A DNA stretch of 64,000 nucleotides from Oleiagrimonas sp. C23AA (GCF_011759385.1 NZ_JAARLY010000001.1:310001-374000); one strand, 5' to 3'. Counted from the stretch's first letter, positions 31,735-41,883 are shown. The notes: generated by a model from the letters alone, not told the origin. Program-made: numbers and translations.

Positions 31735-32984
31735 TCGACCGCACGCCGCCGCGGCAGCAGGGCGCCAAGCCTCTCACGCCCCTTGCTGCCGACGCGGCCC
31801 AGCACGCCGCGCTCGCCGTCGTCGACCAGCAGATGCGCCAAGGCGCTTCGGAACGGTGTCACGCGTTGGCTGAGTCGCAGAAGGCCTTCGCGCATGGCGC
31901 GTGCCGGTGCGCGTTCGTCGGTATACAGGCCGACGATGCCGCGGGTCACCTGATACAGCGGCCAGGTGCCCAGGCGGTGACGATGCTGGTAGCGCGCCAG
32001 CAGCGTGGGGTCGGCCAGATCCGTGCCGCGTGCCAATGCCTGACGCAGGCTATCGCCAAGACGGCGCACGCTGGCCAGACCGAAATTGAAACCATGTGCG
32101 GTGACCGGATGCATGCCCACCGCGGCATCGCCCACCAGCGCCAGCCGTGGTGCGACAAATCGATGCGCGTAAGTGCCCACCAAAGGGTAGGCGTGACGGC
32201 TGCTTTGCAGCGTCATGGCGCCAAGCCGGTCGGCGAAGCGGCGGCGCATATCGGCGTTGAAATCAGCCTCGTCCATCTCCAGCAGCGCCTGCGCTTGCAT
32301 GTCGGGCACGGTCAGCACGATGGAGGCGTGATGCTCGGCCAGCGGCAGCAGGGCCAATGTCTGGCCATGGTCGAACCATTCCCACGCCGTGTGCGCGTGT
32401 TCGCCTTCGTGCTGCATGCGGCACACCAGCATGGTCTTGCCGAAATCCTGCATATGCGCGCCGATGCCGCGGGCACGCCGGGTTTCGGAGAAGCGACTGT
32501 CGGCGGCGATGACCAGATCGGCGTGCACACGTTGGCTATGGCCCAGCTGCACCCAGCCGCGCTCGTGATCGGCACCGGTGCCAGTGACCTCGACGCCGTC
32601 GTGCAGGTGGATATCGGGGTGCGCCTGGGCGGCAGTCCAGGCGGCGCGGCGAATGGCCTGGTTGGGAACCAGGTGGCCCAGCTGCTGACGTCGTGCCATG
32701 TGCGCATCGACGAACAGTCCCTGCTCCCCAGCGCCGTTCATGATGCGCGCGCGCTGCAGTGGGGAGATGTCCTCGTCGTCGAAGTGCGCGGCCACGCCCA
32801 GCGTGCGCAGTTGCTGCATGGAGGCCTGGGTCAGGGCAATTTCGCGACCGTCGAAGGCCGGCTCGGCCAGCGCTTTGGCCGGCTGTCGCTCGATCAGTGC
32901 GACCGACAGCGACTGATCGGCCAGCGCGCGGGCCAGACAAAGGCCCACCGGGCCGGCGCCGATGATGGCGACGTCATGATGCAT
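31731..32984 (-). CDS. FAD-dependent ubiquinone-type hydroxylase (UbiH/UbiF/UbiM family)
   Basis: A 417-residue flavin monooxygenase. It starts with the FAD-binding DVAIIGAGPVGLCLARALA, has the middle ADLVIAADSRFSETRRARGI segment and ends with the second FAD motif LVGDAAVGMHPVTAHGFNFG. The family hydroxylates the ubiquinone ring. The MHPVTAHGFN variant resembles UbiM rather than UbiH/UbiF, which usually read HPxAGQGxN; UbiM can hydroxylate several ring positions. GAGGG lies ahead of ATG 32984. It stands alone. Regioselectivity cannot be decided from sequence. Confidence 0.8.
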
Positions 32985-33086
32985 GGACAAACCCTCGAAT
33001 GATCCTGAGAGGGCAAGTCTAGGCAGCATCGCGATGCGGCGGCCTGACCTGAGTCAAATGCCAGGCCAGGCCGCACGCGAGGACTT

Positions 33087-34739
33087 TCAAACGGTGGCCA
33101 GTTCGGTCCCGGTATAGGTGGCGCGCTGCGTCGCCGTAGTCCGTGCCACCGATGAGGGATCGGAGGCGTCGATCTTGAAGAAGGCGATCTGTTCGGCCAG
33201 AGCGTCGGCCTGCTCATGCATGGATCGCGCGGCGGCGGCCACCTGCTCGACCAGCGCGGCGTTTTGCTGAGTGACCTCGTCGATCTGCATCACGCCGCGA
33301 TTGACCTGGTCGATGCCCGAGGTCTGCTCCTGATTGGCGGCCGAAATTTCGGCGACCAGGTCGGTCACCTTCTGCACGCTGGCGACGATGGTCTGCAGGG
33401 CCTGCGCCGAGCGGCCGACCAGCTCACTTCCGGACTCGACCCGCGCTGAGCTTTCGCCGATCAGGGTCTTGATGTCCTTGGCGGCCGAGGCGCTGCGCTG
33501 CGCCAGTTGGCGCACTTCCGAGGCGACCACGGCAAAGCCCCGGCCATGCTCGCCGGCACGGGCCGCCTCGACGGCGGCGTTGAGTGCCAGCAGGTTGGTC
33601 TGGAAGGCAATTTCGTCGATCATGCCGACAATGTCAGCAATACGGTGGCTGGACTGGCTGATGTCGGCCATTGCCGACATGGCCTGTTCGACTACCTGGC
33701 CGCCTTCTTCGGCATGCTCGCGTGCGCCACGGGCCATCTGGTCGGCTTGCGAGGCGTGGTTGGCATTGTGTCGCACGGATGCGGTGATCTCCTCCATGGA
33801 GGCGGCCGTCTCCTCCAGGCTTGAAGCCTGCTCCTGGGTACGTTGTGACAGGTCGTCGTTGCCGTTGGAGATCTGCTGCGCGGTGCTCGACACCTGCTGG
33901 CTGCTCTGCTGCACATTGGTGACGATGCCCTTCAGGCGCAGGCGCATGTCGTGCAGGGCTCGCAACAGGCTGCCCTCGATGTACTCGTGTTCGGCACCGC
34001 TGGCACGCAGGTCGCCACTGGCAATGCGCTCGGCGATGCTCACCGCATAACCGGGTTCACCGCCGATAGTGCGGCGAATCGAGCGAATGGTCAGCCAGAC
34101 CACCAGCAACGCCAGTAGCACGACTAAGCCGGTTCGGGTCAGGTCATAGATCAGCTGGCGATGGAAGGCCTGATCGATGTCCTCGAAATAGGCGCCAGTG
34201 ACAAAGTTCAAGTCCCAGGGCTTGTACAGCTGCGAATAGCTGATCTTGTCCTTGGCCTTGCCGGTCTTGGGTATGATCTGCGTGTAGCGGGTCAGGCCGT
34301 GGCCAGCGCTGCGGTCCCGGTCACGCATGATGCGGTAGTGATGCTTGCCATTGGCGTCAGTGTCCTGACTGATGTCCTTGCCCACGGCGGAGGGACGCAG
34401 TGGATGCAGACGCAGGACCAGATTGGAGTCGAAGGCGAAGATATAGCCCTTGCCGTGGTTCCAGCGCAGGTCACCAATCTCGCGAAGCGCTTCGCGCTCG
34501 GCGGTGGCCTGATCCATCTCGCCGGCTTCGGCACGCTTGCGGAAGGCATCGGCGACGGCCACGGCCGACTCGATATGGGACTGCAGCTTGCCTTCCAGTG
34601 ACTTCATTTGCTGCGCACGCGATTCGAAGGCGCTGAGCACGGCCAACCCCAGCATGCCGATGGCGACGGTCAGCACCACCAGCCACAAACGTGCGTTCAG
34701 GGTCATTTGGAAGCGGGCTTTGTTCGTAGAAATACCCAT
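33087..34739 (-). CDS. Methyl-accepting chemotaxis protein with single Cache sensor
   Basis: A 550-residue inner-membrane chemoreceptor. One helix near the N-terminus ([20 protein letters not shown]) leads into a periplasmic single-Cache domain (about 40-185) with [20 protein letters not shown] and [19 protein letters not shown] second helix, [14 protein letters not shown], is followed by HAMP and the signalling hairpin, whose tip [20 protein letters not shown] contacts CheA/CheW. There is no C-terminal CheR-docking pentapeptide. ATG 34739 is favoured over 34748 by AGGA spacing. A near-consensus sigma-28 promoter lies about 60 bases upstream, so expression is probably tied to flagellar synthesis. 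The ligand is unknown; sCache_2 domains often sense small organic acids. Confidence 0.93.
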   Translation of the reverse strand: MGISTNKARFQMTLNARLWLVVLTVAIGMLGLAVLSAFESRAQQMKSLEGKLQSHIESAVAVADAFRKRAEAGEMDQATAEREALREIGDLRWNHGKGYIFAFDSNLVLRLHPLRPSAVGKDISQDTDANGKHHYRIMRDRDRSAGHGLTRYTQIIPKTGKAKDKISYSQLYKPWDLNFVTGAYFEDIDQAFHRQLIYDLTRTGLVVLLALLVVWLTIRSIRRTIGGEPGYAVSIAERIASGDLRASGAEHEYIEGSLLRALHDMRLRLKGIVTNVQQSSQQVSSTAQQISNGNDDLSQRTQEQASSLEETAASMEEITASVRHNANHASQADQMARGAREHAEEGGQVVEQAMSAMADISQSSHRIADIVGMIDEIAFQTNLLALNAAVEAARAGEHGRGFAVVASEVRQLAQRSASAAKDIKTLIGESSARVESGSELVGRSAQALQTIVASVQKVTDLVAEISAANQEQTSGIDQVNRGVMQIDEVTQQNAALVEQVAAAARSMHEQADALAEQIAFFKIDASDPSSVARTTATQRATYTGTELATV

Positions 34740-34799
34740 TGATCTCATCCTCGCCAGGGCGGGTCTTGGTTGACGGCATGTATGCCACCCCTGGCTGGA

Positions 34800-34826
34800 C
34801 TATCGGCCGTGCTGGATAAAACTTGA
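34800..34826 (-). promoter_or_regulatory. Sigma-28 (FliA)-type promoter of the chemoreceptor gene
   Basis: On the minus strand TCAAGTTT, an 11-base spacer, and GCCGATAG match the flagellar sigma-28 consensus TAAAGTTT-N11-GCCGATAA at 7 of 8 positions in each box with the exact spacer. Transcription would start near 34793, giving a leader of about 54 bases before the start codon. Confidence 0.85.
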
Positions 34827-34912
34827 CCAATTGATGAACCGATACAGACCTGATGGCGTCGCGGCGTTACCATGGTCGTGACAACTATTCGCACGGAAGA
34901 GAGAAAAGCCCC

Positions 34913-35668
34913 ATGCGTTCGAGTAATCCGGCCTGGAAAAACAAGGCCTTCCAGAACGCGCACGCCTCCGGCGAGCGCATGAGTATCAATGGCACCATCG
35001 GCAAGACGGCACTGCTTCTGGTACTGGTCGTGATCAGTGGCGGCTGGACCTGGGCGCGCTTTTCCAGCGCCTTGGCCGTGGGCGGCGTACCAGCGGCCAT
35101 GGATGCGGTCAGTGCGTACATGATCGGCGGCCTGATTGCCGGCTTCGTGCTGGCCCTCGTGACCGCTTTCGTGCCGCGCTGGGCGCATATCAGCGCGCCG
35201 GCCTATGCCTTGGCCGAAGGCCTGGCACTGGGCGGAATCTCGGCGATGCTGGAGCTGCGTTTTCCCAATATCGTGTTCCAGGCGGTGATGCTGACCGTGG
35301 GCGTGCTGGCGGCCATGCTGCTGGCCTATCGGTCGGGGTTGATCAAGGTGACCGACAAGTTCCGCATGGGCGTGGTCGCGGCTACCGGCGGCATTGCACT
35401 GGTCTACCTGCTTGATCTTGGCCTGCGCGCCTTCACCAGTATCGATATCCCGTTCATCAGCGGCAGTGGTGCCATGGGCATCGGTTTCAGCCTGCTGGTG
35501 GTAGGGCTGGCCGCGCTAAACCTGGTGCTGGACTTTGACATGATCGAGCGCGCCAGTGCTCAGGGCGCGCCCAAGCAGATGGAGTGGTATGGTGCCTTCG
35601 CGCTCATGGTGACGCTGGTCTGGCTGTACATGGAGCTGCTGCGCCTGATTGCCAAGTCACGTCGCTGA
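34913..35668 (+). CDS. Bax inhibitor-1/YccA family membrane protein
   Basis: A 251-residue inner-membrane protein with seven helices. It begins MRSSNPAWKNKAFQ, the typical YbhL/YccA-like start, followed by GERMSINGTIGKTALLLVLV, and has the late EWYGAFALMVTLVWLYMELLRL. Family members act as pH-sensitive calcium leak channels or interact with the FtsH system in E. coli; the role here is not known. ATG 34913 is preferred over the longer open frame because the shorter form fits the family and follows a purine-rich GAAGAGAGAAAAG. It ends at a strong terminator. Confidence 0.88.
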   Translation: MRSSNPAWKNKAFQNAHASGERMSINGTIGKTALLLVLVVISGGWTWARFSSALAVGGVPAAMDAVSAYMIGGLIAGFVLALVTAFVPRWAHISAPAYALAEGLALGGISAMLELRFPNIVFQAVMLTVGVLAAMLLAYRSGLIKVTDKFRMGVVAATGGIALVYLLDLGLRAFTSIDIPFISGSGAMGIGFSLLVVGLAALNLVLDFDMIERASAQGAPKQMEWYGAFALMVTLVWLYMELLRLIAKSRR

Positions 35669-35693
35669 GCCGGCGTTCAAGCAGTGACCCGGG

Positions 35694-35722
35694 AAAAACG
35701 CGGTCCAGGGACCGCGTTTTTT
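35694..35722 (+). terminator. Intrinsic terminator after the Bax-inhibitor gene
   Basis: A9-bp ACGCGGTCC/GGACCGCGT stem preceded by A5 and followed by T6. It lies between convergent genes and can terminate both. Confidence 0.92.
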
Positions 35723-35762
35723 GTGCGCAGGTACCTGCCTGAACAGCGCGCTCAGGCGGAAC

Positions 35763-37622
35763 TCAAGCCTCGTTTTCGTCGCTGGCCGGCTGTCGGTTAC
35801 CGGTACGCCCCGCCTGAGCGGTGCGTGTGGGCAGCGAGGTCAGCGTCGCGCGCAGGTCACGATTCGGGGCCGAGCCGGGTAGGTCGTCATCGGGGCCGGT
35901 CAGGCGCGGGCCATCCAGCACCTTGCCGCGCAGCTCCAGCTCGCTGACCACGCGATTACGGCCATCGGCCTTGGCGGTGTACATGGCTGTGTCGGCCCGG
36001 TGCACCAGCGTATCGATGGTGTCGTCCTCTCGCGCCTGGGCCACACCGATGCTGATGGTGAGCAGCAGCTTGGTGTCGCGTTCGGCATCAATGGGAATTT
36101 CCAGGCGGTGGACGCGGCGGCGCAGCCGTATCGCGATATGCGTTGCGTTGACGCGATCGGCACCGTCCAGCAGTACCACGAATTCTTCGCCACCATAGCG
36201 GCCGAGCAGGTCGGTCGGACGCAGCTCCACGCGCAGTGCCTCGGCCACGGCGATCAGGGCCTTGTCGCCGGCGCCATGACCACGGCGATCATTGAGGGTC
36301 TTGAAGTGGTCAAGGTCCAGGAACAGCAGCGATTGTGGGCGCATGGGCACCTGCTTCAGGCGTTGCTGCACGGCCAGAATCCAGGCTCGCCGATTGAGCA
36401 CACCGGTCAACGGGTCCTTGTCGGCCAGTGCCCGAGCCCGGTCGCGGTCGTGGCGCAGGGTCAGTGCGCGGTCGGCAAGGCCGGCGGAAAGAATCAGGGC
36501 CTCGATGGCGCCAGCGGGTATACCGGCATCGTTCAGCCATACCAGCGACGGCATCGCGCCACCGGCCTGCGCGCTGGCCATGGCGGTCAGCACCAGCAGC
36601 GGCGTCCAGCCGGCGAGAAAGTACCAGGCCGAGCGCGAGCCGCGAATCCCGGTGAACAGCGATACCAGGAGCATCAGCAGCGAACCGATGATCAACAGGG
36701 GGTTGAGCAGCGCTTGGGCAATGCCGTCGACACCGGGCAGGCCGCTGGCGCGAGCCAGGGCAACCACCACGGTGTAGATGGCCAGTGCCAGGATGAGGAC
36801 GTACGCCAGCCGCGAGTGTTCGCGGACCTGGCAGAATCCCAGCATGAACATGCACGAGCAGGCCATGGCAATGGCCAGCGCAACGTTGCCGATGGTCAGC
36901 GGCAAGTCGGCCAGGCTCGCCAGGCCAAGCGGATGGTAAAGAAAGCCGGTCTGCACTGCCTGAAGCACGCAGTAGGCCACGATGTATCCGGCATACCAGG
37001 CGAAGGCGCTATCGCGCAGCATCAGTGAAAAGCATAACCCCATGAAGGCCATGGCCAGCATGCCACCGAAGCATAGACTGGCCAGGGTCAGCCAGCGTTG
37101 GTTGTGCAGTGCAAAGTTGGCGTTGGAATCCAGCGAGAAACTGACCGGCGTGGGCAGCGCCGCACCGCCGCCCAACTTCAGCAATATGGGTTCATTGCCC
37201 AGCCGGTCGGCCGGGAGTCGAAACACGACCCTGTCAAAACCATGTTCGGGAGCGCTGAAATTGTTCAGTGCATTGGTGTACGCGGCGCTGCCGTCATGCG
37301 GATACAGGGTCACCGGCGCGAACGGCATCGAGCGGATCGAGAGTGTCTGGCGGCTTTCGGTCCATGGCGGAGGCTGTTGCAGCACCACCCATACCCCTTT
37401 GGGGGAATCGACAAAGGACTGCATCTGTTCGGGCGAAAATGGTTGCAGGCGCCCAGCACTCAGGTCGGTCAGTACCTTCGAGGGTGTGTCACCGAGAGTG
37501 ACGGGGCGCCAGTGGCCGATCATGCCCGTGGCGTCGGCGGCGAAGGCGAGCATCGGCGCGAACAGTACCCAGCACCACAGGGCGGCGCACCACAGACGCT
37601 GCTTTATGCGTTGCCCTGCCAT
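35763..37622 (-). CDS. Diguanylate cyclase with 7TMR-DISM sensor
   Basis: A 619-residue membrane protein. A signal peptide (WCAALWCWVLFAPMLAFA) is followed by a periplasmic beta-rich 7TMR-DISMED2-like domain (to about 170), seven helices (about 185-390) and a GGDEF domain with DPLTGVLNRRAW and YGGEEFVVLLDG. The catalytic loop is intact and the inhibitory site RPTD lies exactly five residues before GGEEF, so product feedback is expected. It should make cyclic di-GMP in response to an extracellular ligand, often a carbohydrate-like compound in this family. ATG 37622 lacks a strong ribosome-binding site; GTG 37643 is possible. Confidence 0.88.
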   Translation of the reverse strand: MAGQRIKQRLWCAALWCWVLFAPMLAFAADATGMIGHWRPVTLGDTPSKVLTDLSAGRLQPFSPEQMQSFVDSPKGVWVVLQQPPPWTESRQTLSIRSMPFAPVTLYPHDGSAAYTNALNNFSAPEHGFDRVVFRLPADRLGNEPILLKLGGGAALPTPVSFSLDSNANFALHNQRWLTLASLCFGGMLAMAFMGLCFSLMLRDSAFAWYAGYIVAYCVLQAVQTGFLYHPLGLASLADLPLTIGNVALAIAMACSCMFMLGFCQVREHSRLAYVLILALAIYTVVVALARASGLPGVDGIAQALLNPLLIIGSLLMLLVSLFTGIRGSRSAWYFLAGWTPLLVLTAMASAQAGGAMPSLVWLNDAGIPAGAIEALILSAGLADRALTLRHDRDRARALADKDPLTGVLNRRAWILAVQQRLKQVPMRPQSLLFLDLDHFKTLNDRRGHGAGDKALIAVAEALRVELRPTDLLGRYGGEEFVVLLDGADRVNATHIAIRLRRRVHRLEIPIDAERDTKLLLTISIGVAQAREDDTIDTLVHRADTAMYTAKADGRNRVVSELELRGKVLDGPRLTGPDDDLPGSAPNRDLRATLTSLPTRTAQAGRTGNRQPASDENEA

Positions 37623-37668
37623 GTGTATGCGCCAAGAGGTCACGTGGCCATTTGACTGTGGCCGGTGC

Positions 37669-37682
37669 CGTGTCCTGACACG
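37669..37682. promoter_or_regulatory. Perfect dyad CGTGTC-CT-GACACG before the diguanylate cyclase
   Basis: A 6+2+6 palindrome 47 bases upstream of the start codon. Its position suits a repressor site, but no cognate regulator is recognisable nearby. Confidence 0.35.
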
Positions 37683-37926
37683 TCCCCCCTGAGTATTTGA
37701 TCGATGCAGCCCGATTGTGCCGTGAATTGCAGATGCCTGTCGCCTTTTCTGTGACGGCATGCACAACATAAAACTGTAGGGTCGGACTGCCATTACGTGT
37801 CGAATGGTCTTTGGATTCGCCCGGTCGAGGGAGAATATCCGGCCTCAAGATGTCATGCGGTTTGCCAACCTGGCGTGAAGTGCATGTGGGCAAGGCGCGT
37901 GCTCGGGGTTCACGCCTGCGTGAAGG

Positions 37927-37951
37927 CGGCCGGCATGCGGCGTGCCGGCCG
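37927..37951 (-). terminator. GC-rich hairpin downstream of the M16 protease gene
   Basis: A perfect 9-bp CGGCCGGCA/TGCCGGCCG stem with a 7-base loop, 11 bases past the protease stop. There is no U-tract, so termination efficiency is doubtful. Confidence 0.5.
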
Positions 37952-37961
37952 TGAGATTTTG

Positions 37962-40655
37962 TCAGTGCTTGGCGGGTGCCGGCCCCTGAACCACCTGCAC
38001 CAGGTGATCAGGCTTCAGGTAAGTGGAGAAGGCCTGCTGCACCTGCCGGTCGCTGAGGTTCAGATAGTGGCGCGCGGCCACCATTGGCTGGTCCAGCGGC
38101 TCGCCATTGATGTTCCATTGGGTCAACGAGCGGGCAATGCGGTCGACGCTGGCCACCTGCAGCGGAATCGAGCGGATTTCGAACTGGCGCGCGTTGGTCA
38201 GTTCGTCGGCCTTCACCGGCTGGGTGCGCATGTCGCCCAGATCCTGCCGTACCAGCGCATCAACCTTGGCGACCTTGCCCGGGTCGCTGCCATAGTAGAC
38301 GTAGAACATGCTGCGCGAGCGGCCGAAATTGAGGCCGGAGCTGGCGCCATAGGCATAGCCGTGGCGCACGCGCACATCGACCATCAGTCGCGAGGCAAAG
38401 CCGTTGCCTCCAAGCACGTCGTTGCCCAGTTCCAGTGCATAGCGCTGCGGGTCGTGCAGGTTCAGATCCACTGTCTGCGCCATCAGCACGGTGTCCTGCG
38501 AGGCGTAGGGGTTGGCTACCACCTGGTAATGGGCCGGATTGAGCGGCACCTTCGGACTGATGACGTCCGGCTTGGGGCCTTGGGCGTGCCAGGCGCCGAA
38601 GTACTTCTGCACGACCTGTTTGGCCTGCGCTGGGGTGATGTCACCGACCACGGTGATGGTGGTCATGTCCGGACGGTAAGTGTCGGCGAAATACTTTCGG
38701 GCATTGGCCAGGGTGAGTTTGCTCACCTTGGCGGGTGTGGCCTGGCGCAGATCCGGATCGCCCGCCGGATACAGGCCTTTCATCAGCGCGCGGTTCATCT
38801 TGTAGCGCGGCGATTGCATCTGCCCGGCCAGCTCGCGCGCGATGGAGTGCTGCTTGATGGTGAACGCCGATGCCGGCAGGGCCGGGTGCAACTCGTTGTC
38901 GGCCAGCAGCTGCATGCCGCGGTCAAAATGCTGCACCGGCACCGCCAGCGAGAAGCTGGGACCGGCCGACTCGCGGGCAGCGATGGCATCCAGCGCCTTG
39001 TGGAAGGCATCGCGATCTAAGTGGGTGGTGCCGTAGTCGAACAGCGAGGACAGCACGCGGCTGACACCTTTTTGTCCCTTGGGCGCCTGCAGGTTTTCGT
39101 TCTGATCGATCTGGCCATAGACGGTGACGGTCTTGCTGACATGCTCGGGCTGCACGATCAGGGTGATGCCGTTGGCCAGCTTCATGGTGGTCGGGTCGAG
39201 CGTCCAGTGCGGCATCTTCAGCTGCTTGAGCGCGTGCTCGGCCCAACTGGGCAGCGGTACATCCAGCTTGTCGTTGCTGGCGAACGACTCGCTGCCGCCA
39301 AAGCCGGCGCTCTGCGGCGGGCGCTTGCCATTGGGGTTGGGCGTCAGCACCACGGTGACGCGGGCGTCCGGGGTCAGATACTGGCGTGCCACGCGGTCGA
39401 CGTCGGCCACGGTGACCTTGCGGATCTGCGCATCGGCCGCGGCGGGCGAATCCAGCCCTTGCCAGGCCAGTGCCTGCGACCAGGCGCTGGCCAGATCCAC
39501 GGAGCTGTTCTTGTTGAACTCGGACTGGGCCAGCTCCGCGCGCTTGGCGGCGGCGACCAGATCAGCCGGTACACCGTGCTGGCGGATGCGCTCGATGACC
39601 TGATTCATGGCCTGGCGGGCATCGCCGGCGTCGCCGTCCTTGGGTACGCCGACCTCGACCACGCCGATGGCGCCGCGGCTGAAGTTCTGCGCCCAGGTGT
39701 CGGCGCTGAGCACCTTGCCGTCGGCCGCCAGCTTCGACAGGCCGCTGCGCGGGTTGCCCAGGGCGTCCATCAGGACCTGGGCCGCGGCGGCATCGGTCGC
39801 CTTGAGGCCAGGCAGGCGGTACATGAATTGCACCGCGCCGGTGGCGTCGGGAGTGGTCTTGGTGATGGTGGTGGACTTAACCTTGGCAAGCTTCACCGGC
39901 GTGCGCTTGGGTGTGGGGCGCTCGGGAATATCCCCGAACAGCTGCTTGACCTTTTGCAAGGTGCTGGCCGGGTCGACATCGCCCACGATCACGAAAATGG
40001 CGTTGTTCGGGGCGTACCAGTGCCGGTAGAAGCCGGTCAGGATCTTCGAGTCGGTCTTGTCGAACGATGGACGCGAGCCCAGCGCATCCTCGGCATATCC
40101 GGTGCCGGCGTAAAGCGTGCGCTCGGCCTGCTGGAAGGCCAGGTAACCGGGGTCGGAAATATCGCGCGAGACTTCCTGCTCGATGGCGCCTTTTTCCAGG
40201 TTCCAATCCTTGTTGGTCAGCTTGGCACCTTCCATGCGTGCCGCTTCGATATGCAGCAGCACATCGGTGTAGGCGGCCGGCGCCACAAAGTAGTACTGCG
40301 TGGCATCCATGGTGGTGAAGGCATTGTTCTCGCCGCCCATCTTGCCGGTCATTTCGTTGAGCTGGGCGCCGGTCATGCCTTTGGAATCGCGGAACATCAT
40401 GTGTTCCAGCGCGTGTGCCGTGCCGGGAAAGCCTCTGGGCGTCTCGAAGCCGCCGGCCAGGTAGGTGATCTGCGTGGTCACCATGGGCGCCAGCGTGTCG
40501 CGCACAATCACTACGCGCAGGCCGTTGTTCAGCGTGGCGCGCAGGACATGATTCCGGGTCTTAACCGGCGCCTTGGCGGCCGCAGCGGGAGCGGTCGTGG
40601 CCAGCAGGCCCGACAGGGCCATGGCCAGAGCCAGTGGCTTGAAGCAATTGCGCAT
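37962..40655 (-). CDS. Secreted M16-family zinc metalloprotease (two-domain, pitrilysin-like)
   Basis: An 897-residue periplasmic protease. A signal peptide (CFKPLALAMALSGLLATTAPAAA) precedes two tandem M16 units. The first has the inverted zinc motif GTAHALEHMMF (His-x-x-Glu-His) and the more distal Glu region DWNLEKGAIEQEVSRD, so it should be active. The second half is the usual inactive companion domain with ITVVGDITPAQAKQVVQKYF. The two halves close around unfolded peptides. ATG 40655 was chosen because the signal peptide starts there; the frame is open 33 codons upstream. No operon partner is seen. Confidence 0.9.
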   Translation of the reverse strand: MRNCFKPLALAMALSGLLATTAPAAAAKAPVKTRNHVLRATLNNGLRVVIVRDTLAPMVTTQITYLAGGFETPRGFPGTAHALEHMMFRDSKGMTGAQLNEMTGKMGGENNAFTTMDATQYYFVAPAAYTDVLLHIEAARMEGAKLTNKDWNLEKGAIEQEVSRDISDPGYLAFQQAERTLYAGTGYAEDALGSRPSFDKTDSKILTGFYRHWYAPNNAIFVIVGDVDPASTLQKVKQLFGDIPERPTPKRTPVKLAKVKSTTITKTTPDATGAVQFMYRLPGLKATDAAAAQVLMDALGNPRSGLSKLAADGKVLSADTWAQNFSRGAIGVVEVGVPKDGDAGDARQAMNQVIERIRQHGVPADLVAAAKRAELAQSEFNKNSSVDLASAWSQALAWQGLDSPAAADAQIRKVTVADVDRVARQYLTPDARVTVVLTPNPNGKRPPQSAGFGGSESFASNDKLDVPLPSWAEHALKQLKMPHWTLDPTTMKLANGITLIVQPEHVSKTVTVYGQIDQNENLQAPKGQKGVSRVLSSLFDYGTTHLDRDAFHKALDAIAARESAGPSFSLAVPVQHFDRGMQLLADNELHPALPASAFTIKQHSIARELAGQMQSPRYKMNRALMKGLYPAGDPDLRQATPAKVSKLTLANARKYFADTYRPDMTTITVVGDITPAQAKQVVQKYFGAWHAQGPKPDVISPKVPLNPAHYQVVANPYASQDTVLMAQTVDLNLHDPQRYALELGNDVLGGNGFASRLMVDVRVRHGYAYGASSGLNFGRSRSMFYVYYGSDPGKVAKVDALVRQDLGDMRTQPVKADELTNARQFEIRSIPLQVASVDRIARSLTQWNINGEPLDQPMVAARHYLNLSDRQVQQAFSTYLKPDHLVQVVQGPAPAKH

Positions 40656-40814
40656 GATGAAAATCCCCATGGGTGGCTGGTGCTCAAGTGCACAGACCGC
40701 CGCGCGGAGATCGATCAGCGTGTGGTCGGCGCATCCTTCGCCTGGAGTGTCCATGCTAGGCGCGCTTTGCGGGCGCGCCTAGTCAACCAATGGCATAGGG
40801 CTGAGGACAGCCGT

Positions 40815-41867
40815 TCAGCTCGTGTGGCCCAGTACTCGCGGCTCCGGCTCCAGCGTCACGCCGAAGCGTTCGCCGACGCTGCGCTGCACCTTTTGCGCGA
40901 AGGCCCAAAGCTCGGCGCCGCTGGCGATGCCATGATTAACCAGCACCAGCGCGTGGCGGTTGGAGATGCCGGCATCGCCGTCGCGTGCCCCTTTCAGACC
41001 GCAGGCGTCGATCAGCCATCCGGCCGAGAGCTTGGCGAGGGTGTCGCTGGCCGGCCACACCGGCATCTGCGGATGCTCGGTTTGCAGCGCCTGGGCCTGC
41101 GCCTTGGGCACCCACGGATTCTTGAAAAAGCTGCCGGCATTGCCGATCACCGCCGGATCCGGCAACTTGCGCGTGCGCAGGCTGACCACGGCTTCAGCGA
41201 TGTGAATCGGTGCGGGCTTGGCAATGCCCATTTTTTTGAGCTCATCGCCGATGCCGGCGTAGCTCAAGTTCGGCGCACGATCGCGAGGCAGGCCGAAGGT
41301 CACCGCGGTGACAATGAAACGATCCGGCTGACGCTTGAACAGCGAATCGCGGTAGCCGAACGCGCAGTCGGCCGTGGACAGCTCGACAAAGGCGCCGGCC
41401 TGCGTGTCCCAAGCCTCGACCATGTCGACAAATTCCGCCACTTCCACGCCGTAGGCGCCAATATTCTGGATCGGTGCGGCGCCGACCGTGCCGGGAATCA
41501 TGATCAGGTTTTCCAGGCCCGGGTAGCCTCGAGCGAGGCTCCAGCGCACAAAATCGTCCCAGCGCTCGCCGGCCGCCACACGCAGGCGCGGACGCTCGGC
41601 ATCTTCGAACATCTCCACGCCCTGGGTGGCCATGGCCAGTACCGTGGCATCGACATCACCGGCGAACAGCACATTGCTGCCTTCGCCCAGCACCAGAATG
41701 TCGCCAGCGGCCACAGCCGGCTGGGCCAGCAGGCCGGGCAGGGCGGTGGGGTCGCGGATCTCGGCCAGCAGCCGCGCGCGTGCATCCACACGCAGCGTGT
41801 TGCGGCCCTTGAGTGGCGCGTTGTCGGTGAGCAGATAGCCGCCCATGTCTACCGGAGGCTGGGTCAT
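40815..41867 (-). CDS. murB: UDP-N-acetylenolpyruvoylglucosamine reductase
   Basis: A 350-residue FAD enzyme reducing UDP-GlcNAc-enolpyruvate to UDP-MurNAc in peptidoglycan synthesis. The FAD-binding region has VLGEGSNVLF, then MIPGTVGAAPIQNIGAYG; the catalytic GNAGSFFKNPWV carries the Ser that donates a proton; it ends with HALVLVNHG and a short tail, as in the E. coli-type (class I) enzyme. ATG 41867 lies 16 bases after the pyrD stop, so pyrD-murB is probably one operon. No strong ribosome-binding site is visible. Confidence 0.94.
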   Translation of the reverse strand: MTQPPVDMGGYLLTDNAPLKGRNTLRVDARARLLAEIRDPTALPGLLAQPAVAAGDILVLGEGSNVLFAGDVDATVLAMATQGVEMFEDAERPRLRVAAGERWDDFVRWSLARGYPGLENLIMIPGTVGAAPIQNIGAYGVEVAEFVDMVEAWDTQAGAFVELSTADCAFGYRDSLFKRQPDRFIVTAVTFGLPRDRAPNLSYAGIGDELKKMGIAKPAPIHIAEAVVSLRTRKLPDPAVIGNAGSFFKNPWVPKAQAQALQTEHPQMPVWPASDTLAKLSAGWLIDACGLKGARDGDAGISNRHALVLVNHGIASGAELWAFAQKVQRSVGERFGVTLEPEPRVLGHTS

Positions 41868-41883
41868 GTCAGGCCTGGAAAGT

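Larger units (their letters stand above)
37623..37961. other. 339-base intergenic region upstream of the diguanylate cyclase
   Basis: No credible gene. It holds the diguanylate cyclase promoter, a 14-base perfect dyad (37669-37682) and, at the far end, a hairpin behind the M16 protease gene (37927-37951). Base composition is less GC-rich in the middle (37740-37830), as expected for a promoter. Confidence 0.6.

Noticed and set aside
34823-34848. TTGACC as a -35 box for the Bax-inhibitor gene on the + strand
   Set aside because: The only -10-like sequence (TACAGA) is 14 bases away, too close; the same bases are explained better as the minus-strand sigma-28 promoter.
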